Below are positions 22,579 through 35,581 of a DNA stretch of 64,000 nt, one piece after another. Each line of letters opens with the position of its first letter. Position 1 is the stretch's first letter. Source of the DNA: Neostapfia colusana (taxonomy: Eukaryota > Streptophyta > Magnoliopsida > Poales > Poaceae); assembly GCA_030760725.1 (NCBI GenBank), contig JASWHV010000012.1, forward strand, positions 48,701,652-48,765,651, read 5' to 3'. The notes beneath the pieces were generated by a model. The model did no database searches. It worked only from the letters and a program-made list of their open reading frames with translations, and was not told where the DNA came from. The position numbers and the translations under genes were made by a program.

Positions 22579-25120
22579 TGTGACCACACTTACGGGTGTG
22601 AGCTACAGTGGCTAAAACACTCAAACTTTTTTAGACAATGAAAATTAATATGAATGTGAAGAATTATATGTAAAAATGTATACATATTTTTTCCTAAAAC
22701 TAATATAGTCCAAACTGCATTATGTTGTGTGTATGCATGTATGAAATATGGGTTTTAAATTCCAGTAATGTAAATTGATTTCAAATAAAAAATAAGATAA
22801 GAGGGAAATGAAAATAGAGACAGCCTTTTAAACCGAAGACCTTCCTCTCACCTCTCTCTCTCTCACTCTATCTCACTCTCTCTCTCTCTCTCAATCATTG
22901 AACCCTTCCTTCTTGCTCCGCTGCACGCCACCCTCCCTTCTTTTTCCGTCCGGGCTGCAACCGACAAGGCTTAAACCCTCCACACCGTCCTTCTCCTTTC
23001 TCCATAGTGCCACACGTCATCTTCACCGGAAACCACCGTCGTCACACAATGATGAGTCGTACGGTTTCTACTCGGGTTGTGTTGTCTCTCCTCTTCGTGT
23101 TCCCTATTTAAGTTAAAATCCACGTCAAATTTTTCCCAATTTGCTCCATTTTCGCCACCAAGGGGAGCTTTGCTGTGACCGTGGATTCCCCGTGAACTTT
23201 TTGTATTCTTCTAATCTTTTGTGCTCAATTGGTTGTGCAGTGCTACAAGTAAGCTACACAACGGGAAAAACTCGAGAATTCGTGTGCCTAGCTCCTTCCC
23301 CAATGTTGTCGAAGGTCGAGCCATCACAATCGCTCTCGCGAGCCCATGTACAGCCATCCAGGATCACGTGCAAGCACTAGGGTGAGTTCCTAGTAAAATC
23401 CTCTGTCTTTCCACCAATCCCTGTTGCAAATAGTGGTCTATAGAACGAAATTACATAGCTCCGGCAAGCAGTCCAACCAAGCTCCACCCACCATGCCAAA
23501 ATTGCCTCAACTATCAGATCCGCAACCTACGTATTTGATTAGAAGGTTGTGTACTCCTTCGTTATTTAAAATCTAAGTCCCTCATTTTAAATCTGATGAC
23601 CTAGATTTGATATAGTGTATTGCTTCATTATTTAAAACGTAACCCTCCATTTAAAATCCAATATTAGATCAAGTGTAATACCGATTCGTTTGATTAGACC
23701 TAGGTCCTCCAAATAACATCTAATGGTTAGATTTATTTAGGATACTTCAAGAACTAAAATAAACAGAGAAAACCCTGGAAAAATAGTTAGTTTACAGTTA
23801 GGCCCATGTTAAACCCTAGAATTATGTTTAGACCTGTAATATTTGCAGAACAACCCCTAGCCTTTTCAGTAATTCTGAATTAGCTATGAAATAATGATTT
23901 ATGCCCTTATAATTAGTAAAAATATTTTTAAGCCTAGTAATTAATCTGTTTTATATGCCCTCAAACTTACCTGTATTCAAATATAGACCCCTGTATTAAT
24001 TTGAATTCATATTTAAGCCCCTGTAATAATCTGAAATAGTAAACCAAATTATGTTTTATGCTGAAAATCATTTATAGGGATCTTCTGAAAATACCTAATA
24101 AAATATTTTGATTCTGAAATTATTTAATAAGTGATTTTAGCGTCTAAAATACATGGGAAGCTTTAGAAATAAGTATAAAAATTGTATTACCTCGTAAAGC
24201 TGAAGATTTTATTATGAAACCATATGTAATACGAGTAAAATTATATGGCCAACCTAATATCACGACAATTTCATCATAAACTCCGAAAACTTAAATTAAT
24301 ATAATAAATCAATTTTATTATGCATAAACAAAAATGTGTGTTGTTTCATAATTGTGAATGCAAATATAGATGGACTATTTCTTGTTGAATGTTGTTTATT
24401 GGTGTGTTTACAACTTTACCGGTAGAGCAAGTCCCCGAGCCGGACCTCAACTTACAGGTGCAAGACCTCAACGTGGCTAATCAACAACCATGTGGAGGCA
24501 AGTGTCCTTATCTACGTTGCACTTAATTTGGAATGATAGTATATTTTCTATAATGCACGCTTGCCTAAATTGGAAGCCTATTATAGGGTATGACAAGAAC
24601 CGTTTTATACTTATTCCTTGTGGCCCTTGGTTCGAATATGTTTTTGTTTATTTGAGTAGAAACACTTAGCCATGCAGTCAAGTATGATTAGGTGGTCACA
24701 AATTGACTAAAGAATTAGACTAATGAACTATAATCACAGGTAATCATGGGATGGTAATGCTTTTAGCAACAAGGAACCCTAGAGGAATCTGAGAAGCATG
24801 GTTGGTGTTATGTCTGAGGAAGTGGGAGCTGTTTGCCGATGGTTTATGTTCTAAGGATCGATTCATACAGTTCTATAACCCGGTGACACAATGTTACCAC
24901 AAGGCTGAGATGGGGGCGGCTTGGCCAAATAATTACATGATACCTCATCCACTGTGCATTGGTGTACGACATGGGAAAATTGGTTGTCGCCCTCAAAATC
25001 TACTTGGACAACTACAGTGGGCCCCTACAGCGGAGACTCGCGGCTCCAGCTTTTTCGACTGCCCACACAAGCTTTGAGTTGTGTGCGTTGAGACACTTTG
25101 TAAATGCCTCGTAGTGATCA
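22579..25120 (+). repeat. LTR G: plus-strand gypsy-type LTR, interrupted
   Basis: The start is placed at TGTGACCACAC by analogy (uncertain). The order matches other LTRs here: AT-rich start, CT microsatellite (22845-22895), gene-like stretch (22900-23400), AT-rich stretch with 'gaccccTG'-type phrases (23800-24400), a block ending GGAGGCAAGTGTCC (compare F at 59683), then a block with GGATCGATTCA and GAGATGGGGGCGGCTTGGCC, parallel to F near 60030-60110. It breaks at 25120 where LTR H inserts; about 25 bp beyond H (30593-30618) look like its continuation before element D. Confidence 0.7.
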
Positions 25121-25447
25121 TGTCAGGACCCACCTTTCATGGGGCCCACTTGTGCATCCCGTACAAACCCCTGGATCAATAGTTGGTACACACAATAGAA
25201 TGTATTGAGCTCCATACATTAAATTATTTTCAACAGGACCGTCATGGTCTACAAGCAGGTCTTAGGTTATAATCCATGGGCCTCGCAGGGCCACTAAAAA
25301 CAGAAAGACAATGTCGAACTACAACGGAATGAGTGACACCCAGTCCCTCAGGCAGCCTTGGGCACAGGACTAGACCTACTCATCATCGATTCACTCATCA
25401 CCTTCTTTCGTCCCTTTCTTCTTCAACCTCTGAGGGTTGTGAAGAAC

Positions 25448-25478
25448 GCAAGAGTGAGTACGGAAGGTACTCAGCAAG
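25448..25478 (-). promoter_or_regulatory. 31-nt composite palindrome in LTR H
   Basis: GCAAG-N2-TGAGTAC-N5-GTACTCA-GCAAG with perfect arms and spacer GGAAG. Flanking LTR sequence is quite different from the other families. Confidence 0.85.
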
Positions 25479-26319
25479 CCCTAACACTACTCAAGGGGAT
25501 GTGTTTCATGCAAGGGGGTTATAGAAAGGTGCGGCCATACAACTTAGAGTTGCCAAAAAAAGCATTCATTTAGGGTCTCTTTTGAAAGGGGGTTTTCAAC
25601 GAAAAGAGGGGGGTAACTGTATCATGATTTTAGTTGGTGGGACCTGGGGGAGTTGAGCTCCATCCCGCTAGTTCCCTATGTTTTATTCGAAAGTTCAAGC
25701 CCCAAGGCTTTACTAGTTCCGGCACACAACCATAATATCCAAAACACGGCAAACAATGGCACCCAAACTACATCAAGGAAACATACTAAGACTAATCAAC
25801 AGGAGCTCAGAACATAGTGTGTCAAGACCATGAGAACGGTTATCCGGATTTTAATACTCTGCAGAGGTTGTACACTTTAACCATAGGTCATGCACTCCTA
25901 GTAAGGGAGTAGCGTAAAGTTCACCTCATCTTCCCCAAGTAACTTCACAATCACACCTCGGGACACACCCAGGGGCTATTTGGGCAATTATTATGACACC
26001 CGGTTCCGAAAATAGAACCAAGTGAATGCATAGGTGCGCCCAGGATGTTCATCACACATACACATGTAATCCACAAACTGAATTAAGAATATAACCACGA
26101 ATAAATAGTGTTTAAGTACTTTATTACATCGACTCATTGTCTCACTCATGAATCTCTAACTTATTCTTGCAGCGGAAGACTCTAACGACAACGGAAAGTG
26201 ACTAAAGACAGCAGGCTCCATCTTCGACTCCACAGGCATGTTGACGGTAGTTCGCACACCTAGTACTCCACATGGTCCTCGAAGTATTCATCTCCTGTAG
26301 CTGATGTTTATGTGGTAAT

Positions 26320-26350
26320 GCAAGGGTGAGTACATGTCGTACTCAGCAAG
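26320..26350 (-). promoter_or_regulatory. 31-nt composite palindrome in solo LTR
   Basis: GCAAG-GG-TGAGTAC-N5-GTACTCA-GCAAG, perfect arms, spacer ATGTC. Confidence 0.85.
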
Positions 26351-26742
26351 TGTGGGAAAAGTATGACATGTAGCTTACAACAAGGTATGGAATAAAAAGG
26401 CTCATTGCAGCAAGCAAATTTTATTTCACAAACATGGTAAAAACAGCAACTAGGTCTAGATGAATTAAATCCCAATATAACCAAGTAAGCAGCAACATTC
26501 TTTCATCATAATTCACCATTTATCAAGTCTCAACCAGCCATTAATCTTTCTCAAGTTCATCTCATGCTCATAAGTATTCATATCCATCTCATATTCATAT
26601 AACCAAAACCAAACTCATTGTCATGACTCAAAACAGTCTCAAAACCAATCCTAATGACCATACCATTACCATACCGAATAACCATCCCAAGTTTTCCCTC
26701 TAATCATGGAAGTTGGCCAGGTGCTTGTGACCGGAAGCACGG

Positions 26743-26754
26743 CTATCATGATAG
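26743..26754. other. Second LTR palindrome (CTATCATGATAG) in solo LTR
   Basis: Perfect 12-bp palindrome followed by CTCTGTAGAG, as in LTR B. Confidence 0.65.
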
Positions 26755-28429
26755 TTTTACACTCTGTAGAGGTGGCACCACTTTACCAACAAGTTTGTGA
26801 TTTTGTCACCCGTCGGCGACTACAGAACCTCCATTATACCAGTACACAACCGCCGATGTATGGCCAATAGATCACAAAATAGCCATTACAAAGGGGCTAC
26901 TAGATGTATGGACTCACTGAGGTTTCACCGGCAGGCTCGAATCACCATTCTCCCACCCACGGGCCCCCTCTTGTGCCATGCAGTTCCTAGGGCAGTCCTC
27001 CTCGACTCCCATTCCCCATGCCATCCACGGTCCATAACAAGCTAGCAACACACCTAATTAATCAGCTAAGCCGCACCCATACTTGGCCTTGTGGTGGCAC
27101 TGTTTTCCTGGCATATTCTTGCATGAACCGGTCCTTAGATCTACGGCAAGCACCACCATCTCATCCAGCAACATTCACGAACCAAGCTTGCCTAGATCTC
27201 CCCAATTCCATGCCCATTAACATCATCAAGATCTTATCATCATTATTCATATGAGTGCAGTAGCTAGACATGTTTTATTTCAGCTTCCCGTATCCCGTGA
27301 ATTAAGAGAAGCAAAAAGGAAAAACGACCATACCTGACTCATCAACTTTCCCGGTGACAAGGATGGTTAACAAAACTAGTAAACTCCTATAAAAGGGTGT
27401 CCCATCAAGTTGACTCAAGAGTGCGAGTTTTCGCAAACAAAACAGTTTCAAAACATGGGATCAATATGGTCAAGGGGCACTTGCCTTGCTCCCGTGGCTC
27501 TTGTTGTTCAAGCGTCTCGAAGTCTTGGTTCTGTAGTTCCTCAGTGATGGCCTCTTGAGCTTGTTCTTCTACTCATGATCACGCACATACAAAATTCACA
27601 GCAATCAATCATCATGCACAAACTTTACTCAAGATGCAATGGAGTAGATGGATGCAAATCCTATAGTGCTGTTTGATTAAACCAGTTTGTACGTGTTCTT
27701 GCATGTTTTAATGGGCTTTCATGGGGTTTTATGGTGAACAAGGGTGTAGGGATCATATGTGGACGTGGTGATGATCTTGACTAAAGATCTAGATCAATTC
27801 CACCGTCAAAAATCGATCAAAACGCGATCTGTTCACACGAAAAAGTTTCTGTTTGAAAGGGGCGAAAAAAACGGATGCGTAGAAACAGCAGCGACGTCGT
27901 AAGATGGGTAACGAAGACCTACCTCACTTCCTTTTGGTGGCAGGGCCTTCCTCCTAGCAATGGCAGCAGCGGGGAATTTTTCTATGGAAAATTTTGGTAG
28001 GACAGATCGTCGGGCTTCTTCTCCAGTGACGGCGGGGCTCAATGGTGGGGCCCGCCAGTGACCAAACTCCAGCAAGGGGGAGGGGTGGCAAAGTCGGTGA
28101 GTTGGGGGGGGAGGGGCTCCAAGTCGCCGACTTGGAGGGGGAGGCTGCGGCCAAAAGGGGGGGGGTTGGGTTGTATTTATGGGGGGGAGGGAGGAGTCCT
28201 ACTCTAATTGGAGCTCAAATAAGAGTCCTACTCAATTTTGAATCTCAACAAACTTATCTTTTCAGTTAGGTGCGGCAGCCTTGGGGATTTTATCCCCCAA
28301 ATGTGGGGAAAATCCCCCCTTTTTGGGAATTGGGGAATTTGGAAATTTTGGGGGAAATTTGGGAATGGCTCATTTCAGCTATCTTTTCCCCATTCCTCAT
28401 CATTTATATGTCACTTGTTCCATTTCTAT

Positions 28430-28635
28430 ATTCCCTTCTCCGTTTCTGTGCCCCATTCTCCATTTCTATATCCACTTCTCCATTTCCGTGGTTTTTCCTC
28501 CATTTTATGGTTCCTTCCTCCATTTCTATGGTTCTTTCTCCATTTCTATAGTTCTTTCTCCATTTCTAAGGTTTTTTTCTCCATTTTTGTAGTTCTTTAT
28601 CCATTTCTAAGGTTCTTTCTCCATTTGTAGTTCTT
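28430..28635. repeat. Short tandem repeat, unit near TTCTCCATTTCTA
   Basis: About a dozen degenerate copies of a phrase around CTCCATTTCTA(T/A)GGTTC, near the start of the solo LTR in its own orientation. Confidence 0.8.
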
Positions 28636-30099
28636 TTATAATGCTTCTGTACATGAAAAGTGTATGAATGCATGGAAATGAATTTGAGGGTGTTACAATT
28701 ACTCTCCCAGCCGGATCACAAGTAATGACTCCCCCGTGTCTTTTCCAGGTCTCCCGTGCCCTACTGGCCACTAGGTGGCTCATGCGGAAGTCACCGAGAA
28801 GGTAGAGGGAGTCCAGACCATACAGGTTCTGTGGTTGTACGAAATCACTATGACGAGATCATATGAACCGATCCTTATGTTGGTGAGGCAGCTCCATCAA
28901 GTCCACGGCAGGTGGACTACACCGAAGCACACGACTACTCAATCACCATGCTCCGCCTCAACCGTTCCTTTTCTCCACTTCACCCTACACCAGTTGACAC
29001 AATTCTCTCAACCCACCCCCTAACTCACACCACCAAGGCACCTTTCAACACTTTTCGCAAATCCGATGAATAGTTGCAGTGAGTTGCGATGCGAACATCG
29101 CTGGGGTCCCTAAGCATTCTACTTTCAAGGAAACACACACATCATCACAATATAGTGCGATGACGGGACCTTAGGGCATCAAGGAGGTAAGTTATCAAGG
29201 CCAAGGAGGGGTTTGTGGTACTTCACGTGTCAAGCACGTGGCTATCCCTTGCAAATATTCTGGCGTATGATGATGGGAGACAATATGCTACTTGCTAGTG
29301 TAACAGCTAGCTGATGTCATCGAGCTACGTTACTGAAGAGCAAGTAACCACCGTCAATATCAATTTATGATCACGAAGTTGTAAAACTATCATGTCGGCC
29401 AAACCACTTGCATGGAGAAGCTACCACTAATCATGTGGGTCTTAGCTACCATAACGTTTAAAAATAATCACGGAAAAACATGCATAGTAAAACAGGCTAT
29501 CAGGGATATTTGCAATTTTTTAGGAACAATCATGATCAAGGAGTTATAGCTTGCCTTCAAAGGCTACTAGAAACTCTTCGTAGCATGGGTCTTCGAGTTC
29601 CTCATCGGCTTCCTCGTTTGCTCGCGCGAGTCACCGTTGAATCCAAAAGAACTCCAAGAAATCCAAACAAAACCATAGTCGTGTGGTTGTAGGGAGTCTT
29701 ATTGAAGTTTCGGTATACGGTATATTTTATTCGGCTTGAGTGGGGGATTTCGTCGCTTTGGTAGTTAAACACAAGTTTACCCTAGATTCCCGAGCTAACT
29801 AGACGGGTTAATACCATTATTAGGATTTAGGTATTTATCTAAGGTTTATTTGGGTCATGTCTGTTCGCCACTCTACTCTAATAGTATATTCCTATTTTTT
29901 TAAAAAAGTTCTCCTGAAGTTTTTTCTACACTCCGAAATGTATTTTACAAGTTTCTGTGTACACCAGGGGTATCCCTAGCAATTTCCTTGCATGCACAGA
30001 GGCTGACAAGTGGGCCAAGGGGTCCAGCGTAACGCTTGTGTCTCTGGTGTACGTGGACCTACAGGGCTGATTTCCACCGGTCCTTGCGGACAGGAGTGA

Positions 30100-30590
30100 G
30101 GTGGAAGCAATGTGGCAGTTGACTGGGGTGCCACATGGTCAGGCTGCCGAGGTGGCTGCCACCTTGGTCGCCACGTGCACAAAGGGTTTATCCGGCCGAG
30201 TTGGCGCTGACGGAGCTGACACCCGTGCATGCTCTCTGATGTGGTGCCCCGCTGGTCTGCCTCATGGGCGGAACTTCCAAGGTGCTAATGACCAGCCTGC
30301 CACCTAAGAAATATGCTGAGGTGGCTGCCACGTGTGTGTTTTTGCTGACAGGGGGCTAGCTTGGATGCCATGTGTTATAAACTGCTTATGTGTCATGTCA
30401 CGCGTACACTACAGGTGCGCCACATGGGCGCCAGCAAGACCGAGGTGTGCGAGGTGGCTGTCACACGTGTGCCTTTGCTGAGGTGGTGCTGACCTGGCTA
30501 CCATGTATGCATGTCTTTCTACGTGTCATGCCATGTGGCGCCAAGTGTGCGCCAAGCTGGCTAGGTGTGGCGGACTGGAATCCGCTCATC
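30100..30590. repeat. Degenerate repeats with GAGGTGGCTGCCAC in LTR H
   Basis: Phrases such as GAGGTGGCTGCCAC, GCCACATGG and TTTGCTGA recur near 30130-30180, 30318-30350 and 30417-30490. They look like diverged copies of a longer unit. Confidence 0.55.
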
Positions 30591-30618
30591 CAGGATCACA
30601 GAGTGTGGTGCCGCACGA

Positions 30619-33600
30619 TGCGACACCCGACAGCACACATCATAAGGAAACAGTGTATTACATAGAAAGCCAACTGAAATGTACAAAGTAGTACAATACT
30701 TCAGTTACAAACTAGTGTTTATATTACAGCAGCGGAAACTAAGTTTGTACAACTCACGCCCGTCTACCTAGCAAAAGTCAGTTGCCCTGCCCTAGGGCAA
30801 CCCACACTAGCTGCACTCCTCAGCTCAGCGCGGCGTGTACAGCTCCCACTCAACCGTGGTCCCCGACGGAGGGTAGCCCTCGCCGGTGGACTTGTAACCC
30901 GAGTCCATGGGATGCTCCTCACCTGAAAAACACTTATAGCAGCAACCATGAGCACGATGGCTCAACAAGACTTAACCGACTCACCTAGGCATGAAACTCA
31001 ACATGCAGTTGGTACGAACATGGGATGGTAAATTTCAGCAAATGGACACGCCTACAAGTTCATACTTAGTTCATCTTTTAGCCACAAGTTAACAGTTCAT
31101 GAATACGAAATTTAGTAAGCAATATTTGGTGGCACACATGTAGCAATACAAGCTTTATCATAACAGCAATATTGAGTCATCACATTTCATACATTAGCCT
31201 ACGTCACAACTCAGTGACCAAGTGTTACTCTTCACCGCGAGGGACGGCGAATCGACTCGATATACACCTGCAGGGATACCCAAAGAGCACGTCACGTACG
31301 CCCACCCGTGGAGCTGCACAGCACGCTCACTCGATGCCGTACGGGACAACCTTTCACCCAACAGCCCAAACATCGCAGTGGTCGCACCGAAACGAGCAGG
31401 AGATTCCCTACACGGAGCATCTCTCTATGCCCGTTAGCAGATTTCCACCTTGCTGCCCTCAGCCTACACCTATAATTCGGTGTGTTATGCCTCGACGCCC
31501 AGAGGTATAGGTTACATCGGTTTATCGGGGCCCATATATCCGAAATGCCTTCTGTACGTTCAAACTTGATCAGCGTGGGCCGCACACAGATCGGTCCTCA
31601 ATTGACACAGACAGGGCTGCGCACGCAAGACTTCTCTTGCTGCGCCCTAGCCCCTGCCAAGTCTCATTTTCATTACTAAAGTGATCTCACATCACTCAAA
31701 CCAATCCCGTGTGTCCCAAGCCTAACTCGCGAGTAGATTCCAACTACTCGACTTGTACCGAAGTTCTATGAATCATTAAGCATAGCCTGTCTACTCGAGG
31801 ACTTGGACATTACCCTCACTCTTATAGGAAATCTAGTTATGCACTTGGGTTTCATCCATCCTACACCTAATGCACATTCATACACCACACTAAGTATTCA
31901 TAAAACAAAACTTTGAAAATGGGTTAATGCAAACCGGGGCTTGCCTTGTTGCTGCTGGTCAGTGGTTAGGGCTTCGTCTGGAAGAAGGAAGTCGAGCACT
32001 TCCGGAGTTTCCTCGCCTTCAGCGACTACACGTAAACGATATACTATATGTCAATTTAAATGAAATGTTTGAACTTGAATATGTAAAGACCATAATTCTA
32101 GCTAGCCCTCCCCTTTGGCCCTGAAATTTTTATGGTGGCTTGGTAGGGTACTAACCAGAGTCTTGATCAAGTTTCATTTGAAACAAGGTTGATTTGAGCT
32201 TTTTACAAATAAAAGCCTATTTGGTCAATATTAGAGCCTCTAAAGAATTCCAGGGATTTTCATAGCTTCAACCATTACTTACTGGAAACTAGAATTTGAG
32301 ATGGTTTTAATAGAATTGGTTTCATGTCATTTGAAGAATTCTAGATGGAGTTATGCCCTAAACAAGATTTGAGAAAATCTAAAAAATGTTTCTGGACATT
32401 TTTCTATTTTCTCAGGGCAGTTCACTCAATCACACCATTAGGGGGATTAATGAACTTGGATGGGTCTGATTTTACTGTGACTCAAGGATTTTCCAATGAA
32501 CCTCTCAGCCAAATTTCAGAATTTTTCATAAAGTAATTCTCCAGATAAAATTCCCAACAGTTTAAACATTAGGGAATTAATCCTGGAAAACTATTAGGTT
32601 TCATGAGCTGAAATTTGTTTTGCTGGAAAGTACTCAAAATTCTGAATTCAGCAAAATTTGGTTCACCGAATTTGGAGCTTCCTAGCAGAAGTTACGTGCA
32701 TTTGAAGTTTGAACCGAGTCTGAAAATTCAAATAAAGTATAAACTGGCTGGTGGGGTCCCCGGGCTACGTGTCAGCACCGCAGCAAAACCACACGGGGGT
32801 CCGCAGAATCTCCCGCACAGTCGCACGAGATCCCAGTGCCACAGCAGATCGGGCGCTGTTTAACCCGATGCTGACACATGGGGCCGCGGGGCTTCGTCTA
32901 CCTCGCGCTCCCGCAGCTCCCCGCCGCCCCCTTCGCCGGAGAGCTCGCCGCCGAGCGTTCTGCTGCCCGACCTTCGACGAAACTCACCGCCGGTGCATAT
33001 TTCTGCCTGGGAAACACGGTGGTACACTCCCCGGAGCTCGGCGACGGCCGGAATAGTGCTCGCGACGGTGACAGCGGCCGGGAGCTGTCACCGTCGCGAG
33101 CTCATCGGCGACGTCGAACTCGGTGTCCTCTGCACCTTTTTCGACGCGGTTTGCTCGGAGAGCTCCGCTGAGACTTGCTGATCACAGATATGAGCACTGA
33201 TCCCCGTGAAAACATCCGCAACTATGGCCTCACCGTCGACCTAGGGCTAAAACGGCGGATGCTTGAAAAACTTGAATAGCAGCGCCAAGACTTGATGGTT
33301 TTCGATGGTCTTTGATATTAGGTGGACGTGGGGACGTGTAGAACATGTGCTTAGCTGGGTTTACACGGTGGTGGACCGATCACCATGAATTTTGGATTCT
33401 TTGCTTGCTCGGTTCTTTGAACACCGAGGACTAAACGTGGAAATTCTTTCCCTACAGGACATGAAAGGAGGTAGGGTTTTCACCGTGAGTTTGAGCAGCG
33501 TCCTGTGCGTCTCTTTGCTGTTGATCGTCGGTCGTGAGAGTGCCTGGATCAGCGGCGCACCGAGGACCTGAGGAGAGCAGCCGGCGAGGTGTTTCGTTTC

Positions 33601-33794
33601 GGCTGTGTGCGGGGCAGAACGAAGAGGATGAGGGAGGAATCACGTGGCCCGGCATTTTACTCGAGTGCTGCACCCGGCGTTCTCAGCCACCGAGCAGGAG
33701 GTGGCAAAGGCGAGGCGGTCGGGCGCCGACGTCGGGAGCTGGCGCGCGCTCTCAGCCGAGTGAGAAAAATCAGCTGAGAATGCTTCTGTGTTAA
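30619..33794 (-). repeat. Element D 3' LTR, distal part
   Basis: Begins TGCGACACCC on the plus strand and shows the same internal order as other LTRs here: CAGCGGAAACT (30731), a degenerate 28-nt form of the palindrome (30942-30969, TGAGCAC...GGCTCA), a block ending in GGCTTGCCTTG (about 31938-31948), and a GC-rich gene-like stretch (32740-33780). It stops at GTTAA, where element C is inserted. Confidence 0.85.
33790..33794. other. Target-site duplication GTTAA (left copy) of element C
   Basis: GTTAA here and again at 46640-46644, exactly flanking the two outer LTR ends. Confidence 0.95.
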
Positions 33795-34128
33795 TGTCAC
33801 ACCCGGTTTTTCCGAAGAACAACCAAGTGAATATCACATGTATGCCAGGATCATTTTCTCATACATGTGATGACAAATAGTGAAGCATCATTTATTACAA
33901 GCCAGGTATCGAATATAAGTAAGTCTTACATAGTAAATGTCTCGATGGACAATAATAAGTTCATCCCAAGTAAATAAACTAGCAGCGGAATATTATTCTT
34001 TAGGGCTCCATCACAGGTGTTGCCCGGGGGTCTTCATGAACCTAAAAACCTTCTTCAGGCCCAAAGTCTTGGTCATTATACACCACCTCATTATCTTGAC
34101 CTGAGCAGCAATATAAACCAACAAATAT

Positions 34129-34159
34129 GCAAGGTTGAGTACCAATGGTACTCAGCAAG
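34129..34159 (-). promoter_or_regulatory. 31-nt composite palindrome in element C 3' LTR
   Basis: GCAAG-GT-TGAGTAC-N5-GTACTCA-GCAAG; the spacer CAATG extends the stem by a further base pair. Confidence 0.85.
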
Positions 34160-34466
34160 TGTGGGAAAATTATATCATGCATGGCTAGAACAAGGAGAGG
34201 TTGAACTCATGGTTAAAGCACTATGCAATTAATACCTATCACCTTAGCTTATTAAGCACCTACATTACTACACAGGTGAAATGGTTCCAATCTCCCATCC
34301 CATCATCATAACCTAATAACCATAAAATTATCACCAATGTTAAGCTCCCCGCTTAACATCCAAAACCATAACATCATTTCCAAAGTTAAGCTCCCCGCTC
34401 AACTTCTAAAAACCATCACTCCTCTAATCATGAATAAGTCCAGGCCGCTCTTAACCGTGAGCACGG

Positions 34467-34478
34467 CTGTCAAGACAG
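34467..34478. other. Second LTR palindrome (CTGTCAAGACAG), C 3' LTR
   Basis: Inverted repeat CTGTC/GACAG with a 2-nt centre, followed by CTCTGCAGAG. Confidence 0.65.
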
Positions 34479-35517
34479 TTTTGACTCTGCAGAGTTTGTA
34501 CCACTGTACCCACAAGTAGTGATTTCATCCCCCGTTGCCGGGTGGACTAAAAGAACCTCCATTATGCCAGTGGCTACGATCCACATTCACACTTCCCAGG
34601 TGTGCGGCCAAGAGATCACTACGAAGCCTTTACAAAGGGATTCCCGACGAGCGTGGGCCCACTGAGGTTTCACCCCTAACAGCATACAAGAGGCTCCAAC
34701 CCCGCTGCAGTGGCCCCCTCTTGAGCCTTGCGGTTCATATGGTAGTCCAGCTGACTCCTACTCCCCGCACCATCCAACACACCCATACTACGCCGGGGAT
34801 ACACCTAATTAATTGGCTAAGCTGCCCCATCTCAGCATGTGGTTGGCACTGTAAAGCCGGGTTACATGCTCCATGAACCGGTCCTTAGGATCCAGGCAAG
34901 TACTAAACACAAACCCAAGTCTCGTGCACCCAGCACACAACCAAAACATCCAACTTGCCTTGATCCCTACCTCTACATAACTCACAATATCTCATTCAAG
35001 AGTATGGTATACTAAACTGATGATCTCATATCCCAATTATCCCATTCTAAGCATGGCTAAGCATATGCATGTAAATAAATGACATGGTAAAATAAATCCC
35101 AACCCAAGCTACAAGGAAACAAGGTAATGCAATTCTAGGGAAACTTCCTAGCATGGGTTTCATATTTCATTTGACAATGCAAATAATTCTATCTACACAT
35201 CCTAGCATAGGATCAAAGTGGTCAAGGACACTTGCCTCCTTCTTGCTGCTCTTGAAATGGGTAGTCCTGATCTTGGAAAGTGATAGCTTGCTCTTGAACA
35301 GGTTCTACTTCATACCATCACACATAGCAAAAGAAAAACAACAATCATAAGACATAGTCCACACTTCTACTTCATACAAACCACACATTCATATTTATGA
35401 AAGTTTCTTTACCATTTTATGTGTTGTGGATACTCTATGTGTGTTGATTTGGGGCTTGCATACACTTTTATTTATATGTATATGATTCCTACTTTGGTGT
35501 TCATATTTATACTCACA

Positions 35518-35520
<3 letters not shown>

Positions 35521-35573
<53 letters not shown>
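35521..35573. repeat. TA microsatellite in C 3' LTR
   Basis: About 53 nt of TA; the 5' LTR has 21 nt at 44866-44886. This is the only length difference between the two LTRs. Confidence 0.95.

Positions 35574-35581
<8 letters not shown>

Larger units (their letters stand above)
25994..28697 (-). repeat. Solo LTR of the element B family (2704 bp)
   Basis: Runs TGACACCCGG to GGGTGTTACA with ATTA on both sides (25990-25993 and 28698-28701), a 4-bp target duplication. Its distal block matches LTR B: CAGCGGAA near 26170, the 31-nt palindrome, CTATCATGATAG, and CCGGTCCTTAGATCT near 27130. No internal element sequence remains, so the two LTRs probably recombined. A G-rich tract lies at 28070-28195 and a repetitive TTTCTCCATTTCTA stretch at 28430-28630. 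Confidence 0.85.
25121..30592 (-). mobile_element. LTR H: minus-strand solo LTR, itself interrupted (about 2.77 kb of own sequence)
   Basis: Starts TGTCAGGACC at 25121, next to GATCA. The proposed right end ...ATCCA at 30592 is followed by GGATCA, an imperfect target duplication (TGATCA/GGATCA). The sequence is split by the solo LTR at 25994-28697. It carries the 31-nt composite palindrome (25448-25478) and CTCTGCAGAG near 25860. No PBS, PPT or coding domain is present. The left boundary is supported by the related LTR end at 14738-14812; the right boundary is tentative. Confidence 0.6.

Noticed and set aside
22898..23380. Gene-like stretch in LTR G, possible host exon
   Set aside because: Its position and neighbours match the gene-like block in the other LTRs, and the frame is short.
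28238..28630. Phe/Ser-rich frames in the solo LTR
   Set aside because: Tandem TTTCTCCATTTCTA repeat read in several frames.
34535..34876. 113-codon plus-strand frame in LTR C, repeated at 43880-44221 and, on the minus strand, at 60046-60387 in F
   Set aside because: It is antisense to the element, starts with TTG rather than ATG, and its conservation is explained by overall LTR similarity.
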